Positions 7,398-17,117 of a stretch of 38,820 bases of DNA are shown here, in pieces. A model generated the notes under the pieces. That model saw only the letters and a program-made list of their open reading frames with translations. It did not search any database and had not been told where the DNA came from. The stretch is from an uncultured bacterium (lineage in GTDB: Bacteria; Verrucomicrobiota; Verrucomicrobiia; Verrucomicrobiales; V1-33), in the NCBI GenBank assembly GCA_903936775.1, contig CAIZWU010000018.1, positions 1 to 38,820 of the forward strand. Direction: 5' to 3'. A program made the position numbers and the translations under genes. Every line of letters begins with the position of its first letter. Position 1 is the stretch's first letter.

Positions 7398-7788
7398 GCC
7401 GGACCATTGGTGGACCAGGGATTTCCCGGATCACAGAACAGGGGCCCGCCCAGGCGGGGAAATATCCTCCGGCGGAACTTGGCAGGACCCTGTCGATTCC
7501 GGGCTGCGCTTCTCCGGACCTGCGGGTTCCCGGAAAAGGTCAGGAATTCCCCGCAAATCCATCCCGCACGGTGAGCCGCCCCAACAGGCACAAGCCCACG
7601 AGGGCCATTAAAGCTAACGGAATGCCGCGTCTGGCCAACCACCGGATTCCATCACGGCGGAGCGGAGCTGCGCCATGGGAAGCAGGCACAGGCCTCTGGC
7701 CTGCGTGTTTCAAGCGAAACAGCCGAGCCACGCAGGATGACATGATCGATTTTAGAAACACACGGGCCGGAGGCCCGTGCCCTCTGCT
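7398..7788. other. Intergenic stretch with hairpins and a possible membrane-peptide remnant
   Basis: No clear gene. A minus-strand frame over about 7540-7650 encodes a hydrophobic segment (RGIPLALMALVGLCLLGRL) ending RDGFAGNS, which could be a tiny membrane protein or a gene remnant. Its start and homology are unclear. Two GC-rich hairpins lie at 7687-7779. Confidence 0.3.
7687..7779. repeat. Pair of GC-rich hairpins, REP-like
   Basis: CAGGCC-TCT-GGCCTG (7689-7703) and CACGGGCC-GGA-GGCCCGTG (7761-7779, perfect 8-bp stem) frame a GTTTC-AAGC-GAAAC stem. No T-run follows, so they are not typical terminators. The three-base loops resemble the hairpins at 35036-35245. They sit just downstream of cysN (minus strand) and could stabilise its transcript end. 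Confidence 0.5.
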
Positions 7789-9036
<1,248 letters not shown>

Positions 9037-9089
9037 GGTAATCTAAAATGGTTGAATAAATAAGGGGAGGGAGGACCAGGGAAAGACTC

Positions 9090-10007
9090 TCAAAAATATC
9101 CTTCTTTCTTCCGGTCCTCCATGGCGCTTTCGCTGCGCTGGTCGTCGGCGCGGGTGCCGCGTTCGGTTTGGCGGGCGGCGGCCACTTCGGCGATGATGTC
9201 ATCCAGGGTCGCGGCGGGGGATTCCACGGCACCGGTGCAGGTCACGTCACCGATGGTGCGGAAGCGCATCGTCTTTTCCAGGATCGGCTCATCCGGCTGG
9301 GGTTGGGCGTAGCCGGTTTCGGCATCGAGCCACGAGCCGTCGCGCTGGAAGACGCGGCGCTGGTGGCTGAAATAGATGTTGGGGAGCGGGATGTTTTCCT
9401 GACGGATGTAGAGCCAGACGTCCATCTCGGTCCAGTTGGAGAGCGGGAAGACGCGGAATTGCTCGCCTTCATGCATGCGGCCATTGAATAGGTTCCAGAG
9501 TTCCGGGCGCTGGTTTTTCGGGTCCCATTGGCCGAAGTCATTACGATGGCTGAAGAAGCGCTCCTTGGCGCGGGCCTTTTCTTCATCGCGGCGTCCTCCG
9601 CCGAGACAGGCGTCGAATTTGTTGTCGGAAACAGCGTCGAGCAGGGTGACCGTCTGCAATTTGTTCCGGCTGGCGCGGTGGCCTTTTTCCTCGACCACGC
9701 GGCCTTGGTCGATGCTGTCCTGGACGCTGGCGACCTTGAGGTTGGCGCCGATGGTTTGCACGAATTCATCGCGGTAGACCAGCGTTTCCGGGAAATTGTG
9801 CCCGGTGTCGACGTGGAGCAGGGTGAACGGCAGGCGGGCCGGGTGGAAGGCCTTCCGGGCCAGCCAGGCCATTACGATTGAATCCTTGCCGCCGGAAAAG
9901 AGCAGGGCAGGATTGCGGAACTGGGCCGCGGTCTCGCGGAGCACATAGATGGCCTCGGACTCCAATTGCTGGAGCAGGCTGACATTATAGGATCGGATGG
10001 CGGACAT
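9090..10007 (-). CDS. cysD: Sulfate adenylyltransferase subunit 2 (CysD)
   Basis: 305 residues from ATG at 10005-10007 (E. coli CysD 302). It catalyses AMP transfer from ATP to sulfate in the first step of assimilatory sulfate activation, in the cytoplasm with CysN. The PP-loop SGGKDS lies at residues 38-43. LLHVDTGHNFPET, CLGGGRRDEEKARAKER and FPLSNWTEMDVWLYI are diagnostic CysD blocks. The frame extends 15 codons upstream, but MSAIRSYNVSLLQQLESEAI is the family start. It is first in the cysD-cysN operon behind a palindrome at 10063-10084. No cysH or cysC is in the window. Confidence 0.96.
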   Translation of the reverse strand: MSAIRSYNVSLLQQLESEAIYVLRETAAQFRNPALLFSGGKDSIVMAWLARKAFHPARLPFTLLHVDTGHNFPETLVYRDEFVQTIGANLKVASVQDSIDQGRVVEEKGHRASRNKLQTVTLLDAVSDNKFDACLGGGRRDEEKARAKERFFSHRNDFGQWDPKNQRPELWNLFNGRMHEGEQFRVFPLSNWTEMDVWLYIRQENIPLPNIYFSHQRRVFQRDGSWLDAETGYAQPQPDEPILEKTMRFRTIGDVTCTGAVESPAATLDDIIAEVAAARQTERGTRADDQRSESAMEDRKKEGYF

Positions 10008-10062
10008 GGCGGGAAAGGGAGGCGAGCATACTGCCTCGGAAACGGGCGGCAAGTGAATTCTC

Positions 10063-10084
10063 CTAATTCCCTATAGGATTTTAG
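10063..10084. promoter_or_regulatory. 22-bp palindromic operator upstream of cysDN
   Basis: A perfect CCTATAGG core (10070-10077) is flanked symmetrically by CTAA (10063-10066) and TTAG (10081-10084), with AT-rich linkers; 16 of 22 positions are dyad-symmetric. It lies 56-77 bases upstream of the cysD ATG. Length and placement suit a dimeric repressor (for example Rrf2-, TetR- or GntR-like), but the regulator is not identifiable from the sequence. An overlapping element, GAATT-AGGAG-AATTC on the minus strand, lies on the cysD side. Confidence 0.55.
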
Positions 10085-10195
10085 TGGAATCATCCTTTCC
10101 CGTTCCTTCGCACGGACATTCTACGACATCCCTGCCCCGCCAGAATCCGGGAGACAGCCCCTTAAAGCCACCTCAGTCCTGAATAACCCATTGTG

Positions 10196-10225
10196 TGACG
10201 TGTCTTTTTGATGAACGCTACGTCA
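10196..10225. promoter_or_regulatory. Inverted repeat TGACGT/ACGTCA overlapping the antitoxin start
   Basis: TGACGT (10196-10201) and ACGTCA (10220-10225) form a perfect 6-bp inverted repeat spaced by 18 bases, and the second arm touches the ATG at 10225. Toxin-antitoxin operons are often autorepressed through such sites. Chance occurrence of a 6-bp pair is possible. Confidence 0.3.
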
Positions 10226-10473
10226 TGTCAAAATTAACCCTTCACGTCCCTGAAGAATTGGTTTCTGCCGCAAAGCGCATTGCGGCCGCACGACGGGTTT
10301 CAGTTTCCAAACTGGTTTCAGATTATTTTACCTCACTTGCCGCAAACGGGGAGGTTGCGGAACCCGATCTCGAACGTCTCGCCCCGAGAACCCGACGACT
10401 TGCAGGGTGCATTCCGCAGACTGATTCCGATCTTGAAGATTACATCGACCATTTGGAGCGCAAACACTCGTGA
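10225..10473 (+). CDS. Ribbon-helix-helix antitoxin (DUF6364-like)
   Basis: 82 residues from ATG at 10225 (an in-frame upstream ATG would add 10 poorly conserved residues). KLTLHVPEELVSAAKRIAAARRVSVSKLVSDYF fits a ribbon-helix-helix: an N-terminal DNA-contacting strand, then two helices. The acidic C-terminal tail (DSDLEDYIDHLERK) probably binds the toxin. Its TGA overlaps the GTG start of the PIN gene, so the two are translationally coupled. It should act as antitoxin and operon repressor. The family name is tentative. Confidence 0.85.
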   Translation: MSKLTLHVPEELVSAAKRIAAARRVSVSKLVSDYFTSLAANGEVAEPDLERLAPRTRRLAGCIPQTDSDLEDYIDHLERKHS

Positions 10474-10928
10474 ACGTATTGATCGATACCAATGTCATCG
10501 TGGATGTCCTCACCCGGCGCGAGCCCTTCTTCGCGGATTCATCCCTGGTGCTTGACCGTGCGGAACGGGGTGATTTTGTGGCTGCGGTCTGCGCCACGAC
10601 GGTGACGACCGTTTTCTACCTTGTCCGGCGTCACTTGGGTGCCAGAGAAACCGTGGAGAGACTCAAGGACCTGACCACTATTTGCACGGTCGCGCCCGTC
10701 AATCAGTCCGTGATCGATTCCGCGCTGCACGACCGCTTTTCGGATTTCGAGGATGCCGTTCTGCATCATTCCGCCGCTCTCATAGGTGCCGATTGCATCG
10801 TGACCCGGAATGAAGCGGATTTTCGTGAGTCCTCACTTTTGATCTACTCCCCGGCGCAGTTCCTCGCCGCTCTCGCCCTGCACAAAGCGGAAGGCGGTGC
10901 AGGCAAACCATCAAAGCCGGGAGTCTGA
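10470..10928 (+). CDS. PIN-domain ribonuclease toxin (VapC-like)
   Basis: 152 residues from GTG at 10470, in a GTGA overlap with the antitoxin stop. PIN-domain nucleases cleave RNA with a cluster of acidic residues. Seen here: Asp6 (VLIDTNVIVDVL), Glu94/Asp95 (SDFEDAV), Asp108 and the TRNEADF motif with Asp117. The usual second acidic residue (the 'S-x-x-x-x-x-E' segment) is not evident; that stretch reads ATTVTTVFYLVRR, as in a subgroup of PIN proteins paired with RHH antitoxins. The last 15 residues are low-complexity and may be dispensable. Confidence 0.88.
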   Translation: MNVLIDTNVIVDVLTRREPFFADSSLVLDRAERGDFVAAVCATTVTTVFYLVRRHLGARETVERLKDLTTICTVAPVNQSVIDSALHDRFSDFEDAVLHHSAALIGADCIVTRNEADFRESSLLIYSPAQFLAALALHKAEGGAGKPSKPGV

Positions 10929-11351
10929 CCTTGATCATTCTCTCTTAACCTGGACAACCCCAATACTTTGGGAAAGAAAAGGCACCCCTCATAAAGTCCT
11001 TGGATCGATTCATTGGCTTCGCTCGCCGCAGGAGTAGCCTGAGTGGTTTCCTCGCGAGGCGGCGCAATCATTATCCTGTAAAAGTTGCGGTTACGACGGG
11101 AATGGAGTGAATGGGTTCATGTTGAGTTAGATTCAGCAGGGACCTGTCGCTAAAGAAGAAACTACTCAATGACTACAGGGTACGCTTTGCCCATTACCGC
11201 GAAACTCCCAGGATGAATGGGGCCACCAACGGCGAATCATCCACGAGCTTTTAAACCAAACCGGCCCTGGGAGGCTGCCGGAGCCTTGGCTTGGATTTTC
11301 CCGAAATCCGGGTTGGCAATGGTTTCAAAACCGGTCTATCTCAGCCGCCCT
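10929..11351. other. Intergenic stretch before efp
   Basis: No supported gene. CCTCGCGAGG (about 11051-11060) is a 10-bp palindrome, and GGATTT-TCCCG-AAATCC is a small hairpin in the efp leader. A frame in phase with efp runs upstream from 11217, but EF-P homology starts only at 11352. The efp promoter presumably lies here; no clear hexamers are visible. Confidence 0.4.
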
Positions 11352-11918
11352 ATGGCATCCACTCCGGTCATCAATCTTCGCAAAGGACACGCCGTCCGTT
11401 ATAATGGCGACGTCTGTCTCGTCACGGGCACCGAACTGAAAACGCCCCCCCGCATGGCGTCCTACGTCCAGATGTCCATCAAAAGCATCGGCTCCGGCCG
11501 GGTGCACAACCTGCGCATGACGTCCAACGAGTCGCTCGACAGCGTGAACCTCACCAAAGAGGATTACGAATACAGCTACAAGGACAGCGGCGGCCACCAC
11601 TTCCTGCACTTGCAAACCTATGATGACGTGGCGCTGAGCGACGAAATGATCAAGGAAGTGAAGGATTACCTGATCGAAGGTCAGAAATACGTGGTCGTTT
11701 TCACGGACGATGTGCCGGCCACGATTGAGCTGCCCGCCTCCATGATCATGGTGGTCGCAGAAGCGCCTGAGGGCGTGAAGGGCGATTCCGCCAACAACGT
11801 TTACAAGGACGCCATCATGGAAACCGGCCTGCGGGTCGGGGTGCCTCTTTTCATCAACCCCGGCGAAAAGATCAGCGTCAAAACGGAAGACGGCTCCTAT
11901 CTTGGCCGCGCGAACTAA
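11352..11918 (+). CDS. efp: Translation elongation factor P
   Basis: 188 residues from ATG at 11352 (E. coli 188). EF-P binds between the P and E sites and rescues ribosomes stalled at polyproline. Domain I (MASTPVINLRKGHAVRYNG...), the two OB-fold domains and the C-terminal signature (GLRVGVPLFINPGEKISVKTEDGSYLGR) are all clear. In the tip loop KTPPRMASY the residue aligned with the modified Lys34 of E. coli is Arg34, in a setting unlike either PGKG (lysylated) or SGRN (rhamnosylated) loops. No epmA/epmB or earP is in the window. A strong terminator follows at 11948. It is apparently a single-gene unit. Confidence 0.96.
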   Translation: MASTPVINLRKGHAVRYNGDVCLVTGTELKTPPRMASYVQMSIKSIGSGRVHNLRMTSNESLDSVNLTKEDYEYSYKDSGGHHFLHLQTYDDVALSDEMIKEVKDYLIEGQKYVVVFTDDVPATIELPASMIMVVAEAPEGVKGDSANNVYKDAIMETGLRVGVPLFINPGEKISVKTEDGSYLGRAN

Positions 11919-11947
11919 CCGTTCCCCCAGCCAGCATTCCTTTTCAG

Positions 11948-11982
11948 AAGCCCCGCCGGTGCCAACCAGCGGGGCTTTTTTT
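11948..11982 (+). terminator. Rho-independent terminator of efp
   Basis: AAGCCCCGC and GCGGGGCTT form a 9-bp GC-rich stem with a 12-base loop, followed by a T-run. It starts 30 bases after the efp stop. Confidence 0.93.
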
Positions 11983-12062
11983 GTGGCCATCCCAGCGGTG
12001 GCGGCAAGTCCGGGGTTGCCGGTTGGGAGGCGGGAGGCAATTTGGTCTCTTTCTTTTTGATT

Positions 12063-13166
12063 ATGAGTGATGTTTCCAGGAAACCGGTGCGACGTTTGGT
12101 GATTGCCTGTGGCGGGACCGGGGGGCATTTGTTCCCGGGGATCGCGGTGGCGCAGGAAGCGGAACGGCGGGGCTGGGAAACGATGTTATTGATTTCCGAA
12201 AAGCAGATCGATGCCTTGGCGGTGCAGGGTCATGAGGACCTGAGGTTTGAAAAAGTGCCGGCGGTAGCGATGCCGAAAGTGCTGTCGCTGAAGATGCCAG
12301 GATTTCTCTGGCGGGTGTGGCGGACCCGGCAGCATTGCCGGAAATTGTTGACGGAGTTCAAGGCGGATGCCGTCCTGGGCATGGGGGGATTCACCTCCCT
12401 GCCGCCGGTGTGGGCGGGGAAAGGACTGGGGCTGCGGACGTTTGTTCATGAATCGAATGCGGTGCCCGGCAAAGCCAACAAACTGACGGCGAGGTTTTGC
12501 ACTGGAGTGCTGTTGGGACTGGAAGCCTGCGCCCGTTTTTTCCCGGCGGGCAAAACGAGAGTGACCGGCACGCCGCTGCGGACCGCTCTCCTGAGCAAAC
12601 CGGACCGGGCGGAGGCGCTGAAGTTTTTCGGCTTGTCCGGATCCAAACCAACCGTGCTGGTGATGGGCGGCAGTCAAGGTGCCCGCGGGGTGAACCGAGC
12701 CATGGTGGAAGCGCTGCCCCTCCTGGCGGCCCGCGGTGTGCAGGTGCTGCACATCACGGGGCCGGGTGAATATGAAGGCCTGAAAACGGCGTATGCGGCC
12801 TCGCCGGTAGGGTCTGCGGTGGTGCCATTTTGTCAGGATATGGGAATGGCCTACGCCGCGGCGGAGGTGGCGGTGTCGCGGAGCGGGGCATCCAGTCTGA
12901 GCGAATTGTCTGCCTTCGGCCTGCCGGTGATTCTGGTGCCTTATCCGACGGCGGCCGATGACCACCAACGGCGCAACGCCGAAGTCTTCACCAAGGCGGG
13001 GGCCGCCCTGGCGGTGGAGGAAGCGGAACTGGGCGGCGGGAAGCTGGGTGATCTGCTGACCGGTTTGCTGGCCAATGAAGCGGAACGGAAACGGCTGGGC
13101 GAGGCCATGCGGAAGTTGGCTCCGGTGGATGCGGCGGCGCGGGTTTGTGATGCGGTGGCGGGATAA
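12063..13166 (+). CDS. murG: UDP-GlcNAc:lipid I N-acetylglucosaminyltransferase MurG
   Basis: 367 residues from ATG at 12063. MurG adds GlcNAc to undecaprenyl-PP-MurNAc-pentapeptide (lipid I) to give lipid II at the inner face of the membrane. Family loops: GGTGGHLFPG (17-26), MGGFTS and HESNAVPGKANK (129-140), LVMGGSQGARGVN, the UDP-GlcNAc site region (VAVSRSGASSLSEL) and PYPTAADDHQRRNAEVF. The length is typical (355-370). It is unusual in standing outside a division and cell-wall cluster: efp lies upstream and a sugar-acid dehydratase 57 bp downstream. There is no Shine-Dalgarno; the upstream sequence is pyrimidine-rich. Confidence 0.96.
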   Translation: MSDVSRKPVRRLVIACGGTGGHLFPGIAVAQEAERRGWETMLLISEKQIDALAVQGHEDLRFEKVPAVAMPKVLSLKMPGFLWRVWRTRQHCRKLLTEFKADAVLGMGGFTSLPPVWAGKGLGLRTFVHESNAVPGKANKLTARFCTGVLLGLEACARFFPAGKTRVTGTPLRTALLSKPDRAEALKFFGLSGSKPTVLVMGGSQGARGVNRAMVEALPLLAARGVQVLHITGPGEYEGLKTAYAASPVGSAVVPFCQDMGMAYAAAEVAVSRSGASSLSELSAFGLPVILVPYPTAADDHQRRNAEVFTKAGAALAVEEAELGGGKLGDLLTGLLANEAERKRLGEAMRKLAPVDAAARVCDAVAG

Positions 13167-13223
13167 GGACAACTGGGACACTTTCTCTTGCTGACCTCCG
13201 TGTCCATCTGTTCTGATTCCCCC

Positions 13224-15164
13224 ATGAATTTATTTGAAACCCCTGAATCCTGTTACGATCTGCGCACCAAAGCGGCGGGGCCGGCGGGGGAGTTGCCGGT
13301 GACGGACCGGATGCTGCGGGAGTGGCCGAGCGGGCATTTGTTCGGCTTGTCGCAGAATGCGGGGATGGGGTGGAAGGCAGAGGAGCTGGGGCGGAAACAG
13401 TGGCTGATTCTGAGCACCCAGGGCGGGATGCGCGATGAGGCGGGGCAGCCGGTGGCGCTGGGGTATCACACCGGGCATTGGGAAATCGCCCAGCAGGTGC
13501 GGGCGGGGGCGGAGGAGCTGCGGCGGCTGAAAGGGCTGCCGTTTGCGGCCTATGTGTCAGACCCCTGCGATGGACGGACCCAGGGGACGACGGGGATGTT
13601 TGATAGCCTGCCCTACCGGAATGATGCGGCGCAGGTGTTCCGGCGGCTGATCCGGAGTCTGCCGCAGCGGTCTGGGGTGATGGGCGTGGCGACCTGCGAC
13701 AAAGGATTGCCGGCGATGATGATGGCGCTGGCGGGGATGAAGGATTTGCCGGTGGTGTTGGTGCCGGGCGGGGTCACCCTGCCGCCGGAAACCGGGGAGG
13801 ATGCCGGCGCGGTGCAGACCTTGGGCGCGCGGTATTCGCATGGGATGATCTCGCTCCAGGAAGCAGCGGAGGCGGGGTGCCGGGCCTGTGCGTCGCCGGG
13901 GGGAGGATGTCAGTTTTTGGGAACGGCGGCGACCAGTCAGGTGGTCGGAGAGGCGTTGGGATTGAGTGTGCCGCACAGTGCGCTGGCTCCGAGCGGCGAG
14001 GCGGTGTGGCTGGAATTGGCGAGGGAATCGGCACGGGCGTTGGTGGCCATGGAGGCGGCGGGGACCCGGAGCCGGGATATCCTGACGGATGCGGCGATCC
14101 GGAATGCGATGGTGGTGCACGCGGCGTTTGGGGGCTCGACCAATTTGTTGCTGCACATTCCGGCAATTGCCCATGCGGCAGGATTACGGCGCCCGGTGGT
14201 GGCGGATTGGACGGCGGTGAACCGGGCGACTCCGCGCCTCGTGAGTGTGCTGCCCAATGGTCCGGTGCATCATCCCACGGTGATGGTTTACCTGGCCGGT
14301 GGCGTGCCCGAGGTGATGTTGCATCTGCGGGAGCTGGGGCTGTTGGATTTGTCCGTGCGGACGGTGGCGGGAGTGACGCTGGAGGAGGTGTTGCGGGCTT
14401 GGGAAACCAGTGAGCGGCGGAGGCGCTTCCGGGATTTGTTGTTTGAAAAGGATGGGGTGAATCCGGATCAGGTGATCCTGACTCCGGCCGCCGCGGCGGC
14501 GGCGGGGATGGGGAGCACGGTGACCTTCCTGACCGGAAACGTTTGCCCGGAAGGCGCGATCATCAAAAGCGGGGCGATTGATCCGCGGGTGGTGGATGCG
14601 GACCGGGTTTACCGGTTCGAGGGGCCGGTGCGGTTTTTCACCAGCGAGAAGCAGGCGATGGCGGCGATCAAGGACGGCTCGATCAAAGCCGGACAAGTCA
14701 TGGTGCTGGCGGGCTGCGGACCGATGGGGACGGGCATGGAGGAAACCTATCAACTTACCTCGGCCCTGAAGTTCCTGCCGTTCGGCAAGGAGGTGGCATT
14801 GATCACGGATGCGCGGTTCTCCGGGGTGAGCACCGGCGCCTGCATCGGGCATGTCGGACCGGAAGCACTGGCCGGCGGGCCGCTGGGCAAACTGCGGGAG
14901 GGTGACCGGTTGCGGATTGAAATCGACCTGAACCAACTGAGTGGCACGGTGGATTTTATCGGATCCGCGGAAGAGCGGGTGACGCCGGAGGAAGGGGCGG
15001 TGATTTTGTCAGGCCGGAACAGCCAGGAGACGCTGGCCCCCCATCCTGAACTGCCGGATGACACGCGCTTGTGGGCCGCGCTGCAGGACGCCAGCGGCGG
15101 GACCTGGGGCGGGTGTGTCTTTGATGTGGACTCGATTGTGAGACAGATGGGGCATCGCCGTTAA
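13224..15164 (+). CDS. yjhG: YjhG/YagF-family sugar-acid dehydratase (D-xylonate dehydratase type)
   Basis: 646 residues from ATG at 13224. The sequence is close to E. coli YjhG/YagF (about 655 residues), IlvD/Edd-superfamily enzymes that dehydrate D-xylonate to 2-dehydro-3-deoxy-D-pentonate. Shared blocks include [24 protein letters not shown] in two parts, [29 protein letters not shown] in two parts, and [15 protein letters not shown]. Three cysteines at superfamily Fe-S positions (Cys115, Cys158, Cys229) are present. The aldonate specificity is inferred from family resemblance. No xylose dehydrogenase, lactonase or KDXD-using enzyme lies beside it. It follows murG by 57 bp and converges with the exported protein at 15212-16111. 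Confidence 0.93.
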   Translation: MNLFETPESCYDLRTKAAGPAGELPVTDRMLREWPSGHLFGLSQNAGMGWKAEELGRKQWLILSTQGGMRDEAGQPVALGYHTGHWEIAQQVRAGAEELRRLKGLPFAAYVSDPCDGRTQGTTGMFDSLPYRNDAAQVFRRLIRSLPQRSGVMGVATCDKGLPAMMMALAGMKDLPVVLVPGGVTLPPETGEDAGAVQTLGARYSHGMISLQEAAEAGCRACASPGGGCQFLGTAATSQVVGEALGLSVPHSALAPSGEAVWLELARESARALVAMEAAGTRSRDILTDAAIRNAMVVHAAFGGSTNLLLHIPAIAHAAGLRRPVVADWTAVNRATPRLVSVLPNGPVHHPTVMVYLAGGVPEVMLHLRELGLLDLSVRTVAGVTLEEVLRAWETSERRRRFRDLLFEKDGVNPDQVILTPAAAAAAGMGSTVTFLTGNVCPEGAIIKSGAIDPRVVDADRVYRFEGPVRFFTSEKQAMAAIKDGSIKAGQVMVLAGCGPMGTGMEETYQLTSALKFLPFGKEVALITDARFSGVSTGACIGHVGPEALAGGPLGKLREGDRLRIEIDLNQLSGTVDFIGSAEERVTPEEGAVILSGRNSQETLAPHPELPDDTRLWAALQDASGGTWGGCVFDVDSIVRQMGHRR

Positions 15165-15211
15165 AAAACGACCGGCCGGGTCCGCCTCGGGGTCATCTGG
15201 TGCTCCGGCCC

Positions 15212-16111
15212 CTAGCCTTGAGGCACCGGCAGGCAATGGCGGGTAACTTGGCGCTGAAAGGTGGTTTCCGTCCCGGTGGGTTTGGGGCCGGTGCTGGTGC
15301 GCTGGATGAGCTTCATGGAAGTGTCGACGGTTTCCTTGACCACAGGAAGCGAAGGATCGATGGGGAAGAGCCGGAGGGTGGTGGAGGTGACGGAGCTTTC
15401 CGTGAGCGCCTGGCCAAGGCCGGATTTTCCAAGCGAAACCGGGTTGATACGGAAGGTGGTGGTGGTGGCGAGGGCGGGGATGTTCTTTTCGGTGACGGGC
15501 TCCTCAAAACGGATTTCGCCGGTGGAGGTGACAGGATCGATGACAAAAGGGCTGGTGGCCTCGATGGCATCGGCGAGGCGCTTGGGGTCGGCGGTCCAGC
15601 TCTGCCCGGGGTGTCGTAAGACGTGATTGAGAAACACGGCGTCTTCGGAGGGCTCCAGAGGGGAGGGGAGCTTGGTGCCCGCAAGGTTCAAGGCATCGCT
15701 CAGGGTGCCTTCAAGCTCATCGCGTCCATGGAAATACCGGGTTTCGTTGCCACTGGCGGTGGCCTTGATGAGGGTGCCGGCGGGGAATTGCTCCTGCGGG
15801 CCGGAGCCGTCATCGGTGGAAAGGCGGTCAATCCGGATCAGCATTTCCGAAGGATGCCCATGGGAATCGATGGCGCGCACCTCATGGAGGGCCTCGTAGG
15901 TGACTTCAAGGTTTTCCGTGGCGATTTCCCTGGGCTGGGAGGTGGAGGTGGTTTCGACACGGCGGTTTTGCTTGCCGGTGGCCGAGACCGTGCAGCGGTC
16001 TCCCACCGCGGCGGGACGGTCAAGATGGAGCATCCACGCGGTGTCTCCAGCCACGGTTGGTCCGCAGGGAAGGCAGAGACAGGCCAGGAGGAGCAAAGCA
16101 GGGCGCGGCAT
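15212..16111 (-). CDS. Exported protein of unknown function
   Basis: 299 residues from ATG at 16109-16111. The N-terminal MPRPALLLLACLCLPCGPTVAG is a signal peptide, with possible cleavage after VAG or a lipobox-like Cys. The mature part is beta-rich with many Thr/Ser residues (TTSTSQPREIATENLEVTYEA, split here from longer context; TTTTFRINPVSLGKSGLG). It resembles verrucomicrobial periplasmic proteins with repeated 'xYExxH ... G' strands, but I do not recognise a named family. It is divergent from the exported protein at 16208 (about 96 bp between starts) and convergent with yjhG. No catalytic motif is evident. Confidence 0.82.
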   Translation of the reverse strand: MPRPALLLLACLCLPCGPTVAGDTAWMLHLDRPAAVGDRCTVSATGKQNRRVETTSTSQPREIATENLEVTYEALHEVRAIDSHGHPSEMLIRIDRLSTDDGSGPQEQFPAGTLIKATASGNETRYFHGRDELEGTLSDALNLAGTKLPSPLEPSEDAVFLNHVLRHPGQSWTADPKRLADAIEATSPFVIDPVTSTGEIRFEEPVTEKNIPALATTTTFRINPVSLGKSGLGQALTESSVTSTTLRLFPIDPSLPVVKETVDTSMKLIQRTSTGPKPTGTETTFQRQVTRHCLPVPQG

Positions 16112-16207
16112 GTGACGACGGTGGCGTGAAACCGGGGGATGCGCCAATCTTTTCCGGCACTGGATTTGGATTGCAGGCGGGGGCCGTAATGTCGTAAAAA
16201 TCTCAAC

Positions 16208-17095
16208 ATGTCATCCCGCTATCTGTGGTTTCTCTTGTGTTGGCAGTTCATGATCCTGTCCAGCCCGGGGCAGACGGATGATTTCAGCGAGGGGAATGAC
16301 CATGGATGGACCCGGCTGGATCCCATCGGGCTGGCATTGAATTCGCCGTACGCGTCCTATCAGGTGCAGTCCGGGCTTTACCAGTTGCAGTGTGAGCCCA
16401 CTCCGGCGGCGCAGTTGGGCCCGGCGCGGGTGGCCAGCTACCGGGCCGACCGGGTTTACGGGAGCTTCGTGGTGGTGGTGGATCTGGTCTCGTGGAATGG
16501 GGCGCTGGATCAGGCCATCGGGGTGCTGGCCCGGCTGCAGTCCAATCCAGGCCCCGGAGCGATCGACGGTTATTCCCTGAACTACCAGCCGGATGACCAC
16601 GACCTCGAAATCAACCGGCTGGATGGGGAAGCCCCGACCAATCTGGCCAGGGTCGCCCTGAATCTGCCGCCGGGGAATTCGTTCCGCTTTGTTTTCTGTG
16701 GCGAGGGGGAGCAACTGACAGCGGCGGTTTTTGATCTGGCGGAGCCGCTGCTGCCGCTGGTGGTAATAGCAACGGCTGACAGCACTTACGCGTCCGGCTT
16801 TTGCGGTCTCTTTGCCTACGATGCTTCCGGCACCGGAGCGGTGAATGTGACGTATGACAGCTATAGTGCAGGACCGGGCACCCCTCCGTCGCTGGGTTTT
16901 GTGGCCGCCTTCCCTGACTTCACCGTGCAATGGCCGCGTCTGACAGGCGCGTGGCATCTGGAGAGCAGCGCTGACCTGCAGCTCTGGGCGGACGTCACCG
17001 TGGGCGGGCAGTTGGCTGGAGAGACCCTGTTTTTCAAGGAGCCCATGTCCGGGCGCCAATACTTCCGGTTGGCGGAAGGCTGGGCTCAACCCTGA
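16208..17095 (+). CDS. Exported beta-sandwich protein of unknown function
   Basis: 295 residues from ATG at 16208. A signal peptide (MSSRYLWFLLCWQFMILSSPGQ) precedes a domain opening DDFSEGNDHGWTRLDP, typical of concanavalin-like or DUF1080-type beta-sandwich modules ('D-F-x-x-G-x-x-x-G-W'). The C-terminus has the phrase WHLESSADLQLWADV ... RQYFRLAEG, the tail found in many verrucomicrobial secreted proteins, whose role is unknown. It is divergent from 15212-16111 and convergent with the hybrid kinase gene (22 bp gap). Glycan or surface association is only inferred. Confidence 0.82.
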   Translation: MSSRYLWFLLCWQFMILSSPGQTDDFSEGNDHGWTRLDPIGLALNSPYASYQVQSGLYQLQCEPTPAAQLGPARVASYRADRVYGSFVVVVDLVSWNGALDQAIGVLARLQSNPGPGAIDGYSLNYQPDDHDLEINRLDGEAPTNLARVALNLPPGNSFRFVFCGEGEQLTAAVFDLAEPLLPLVVIATADSTYASGFCGLFAYDASGTGAVNVTYDSYSAGPGTPPSLGFVAAFPDFTVQWPRLTGAWHLESSADLQLWADVTVGGQLAGETLFFKEPMSGRQYFRLAEGWAQP

Positions 17096-17117
17096 GGTGG
17101 GGCTGCCCGCAGGGAAC

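Noticed and set aside
7540..7761. Minus-strand frame with a hydrophobic segment
   Set aside because: Could be a tiny membrane protein, but start, ribosome signal and homology are all unclear and it overlaps hairpin repeats; noted under the intergenic entry only.
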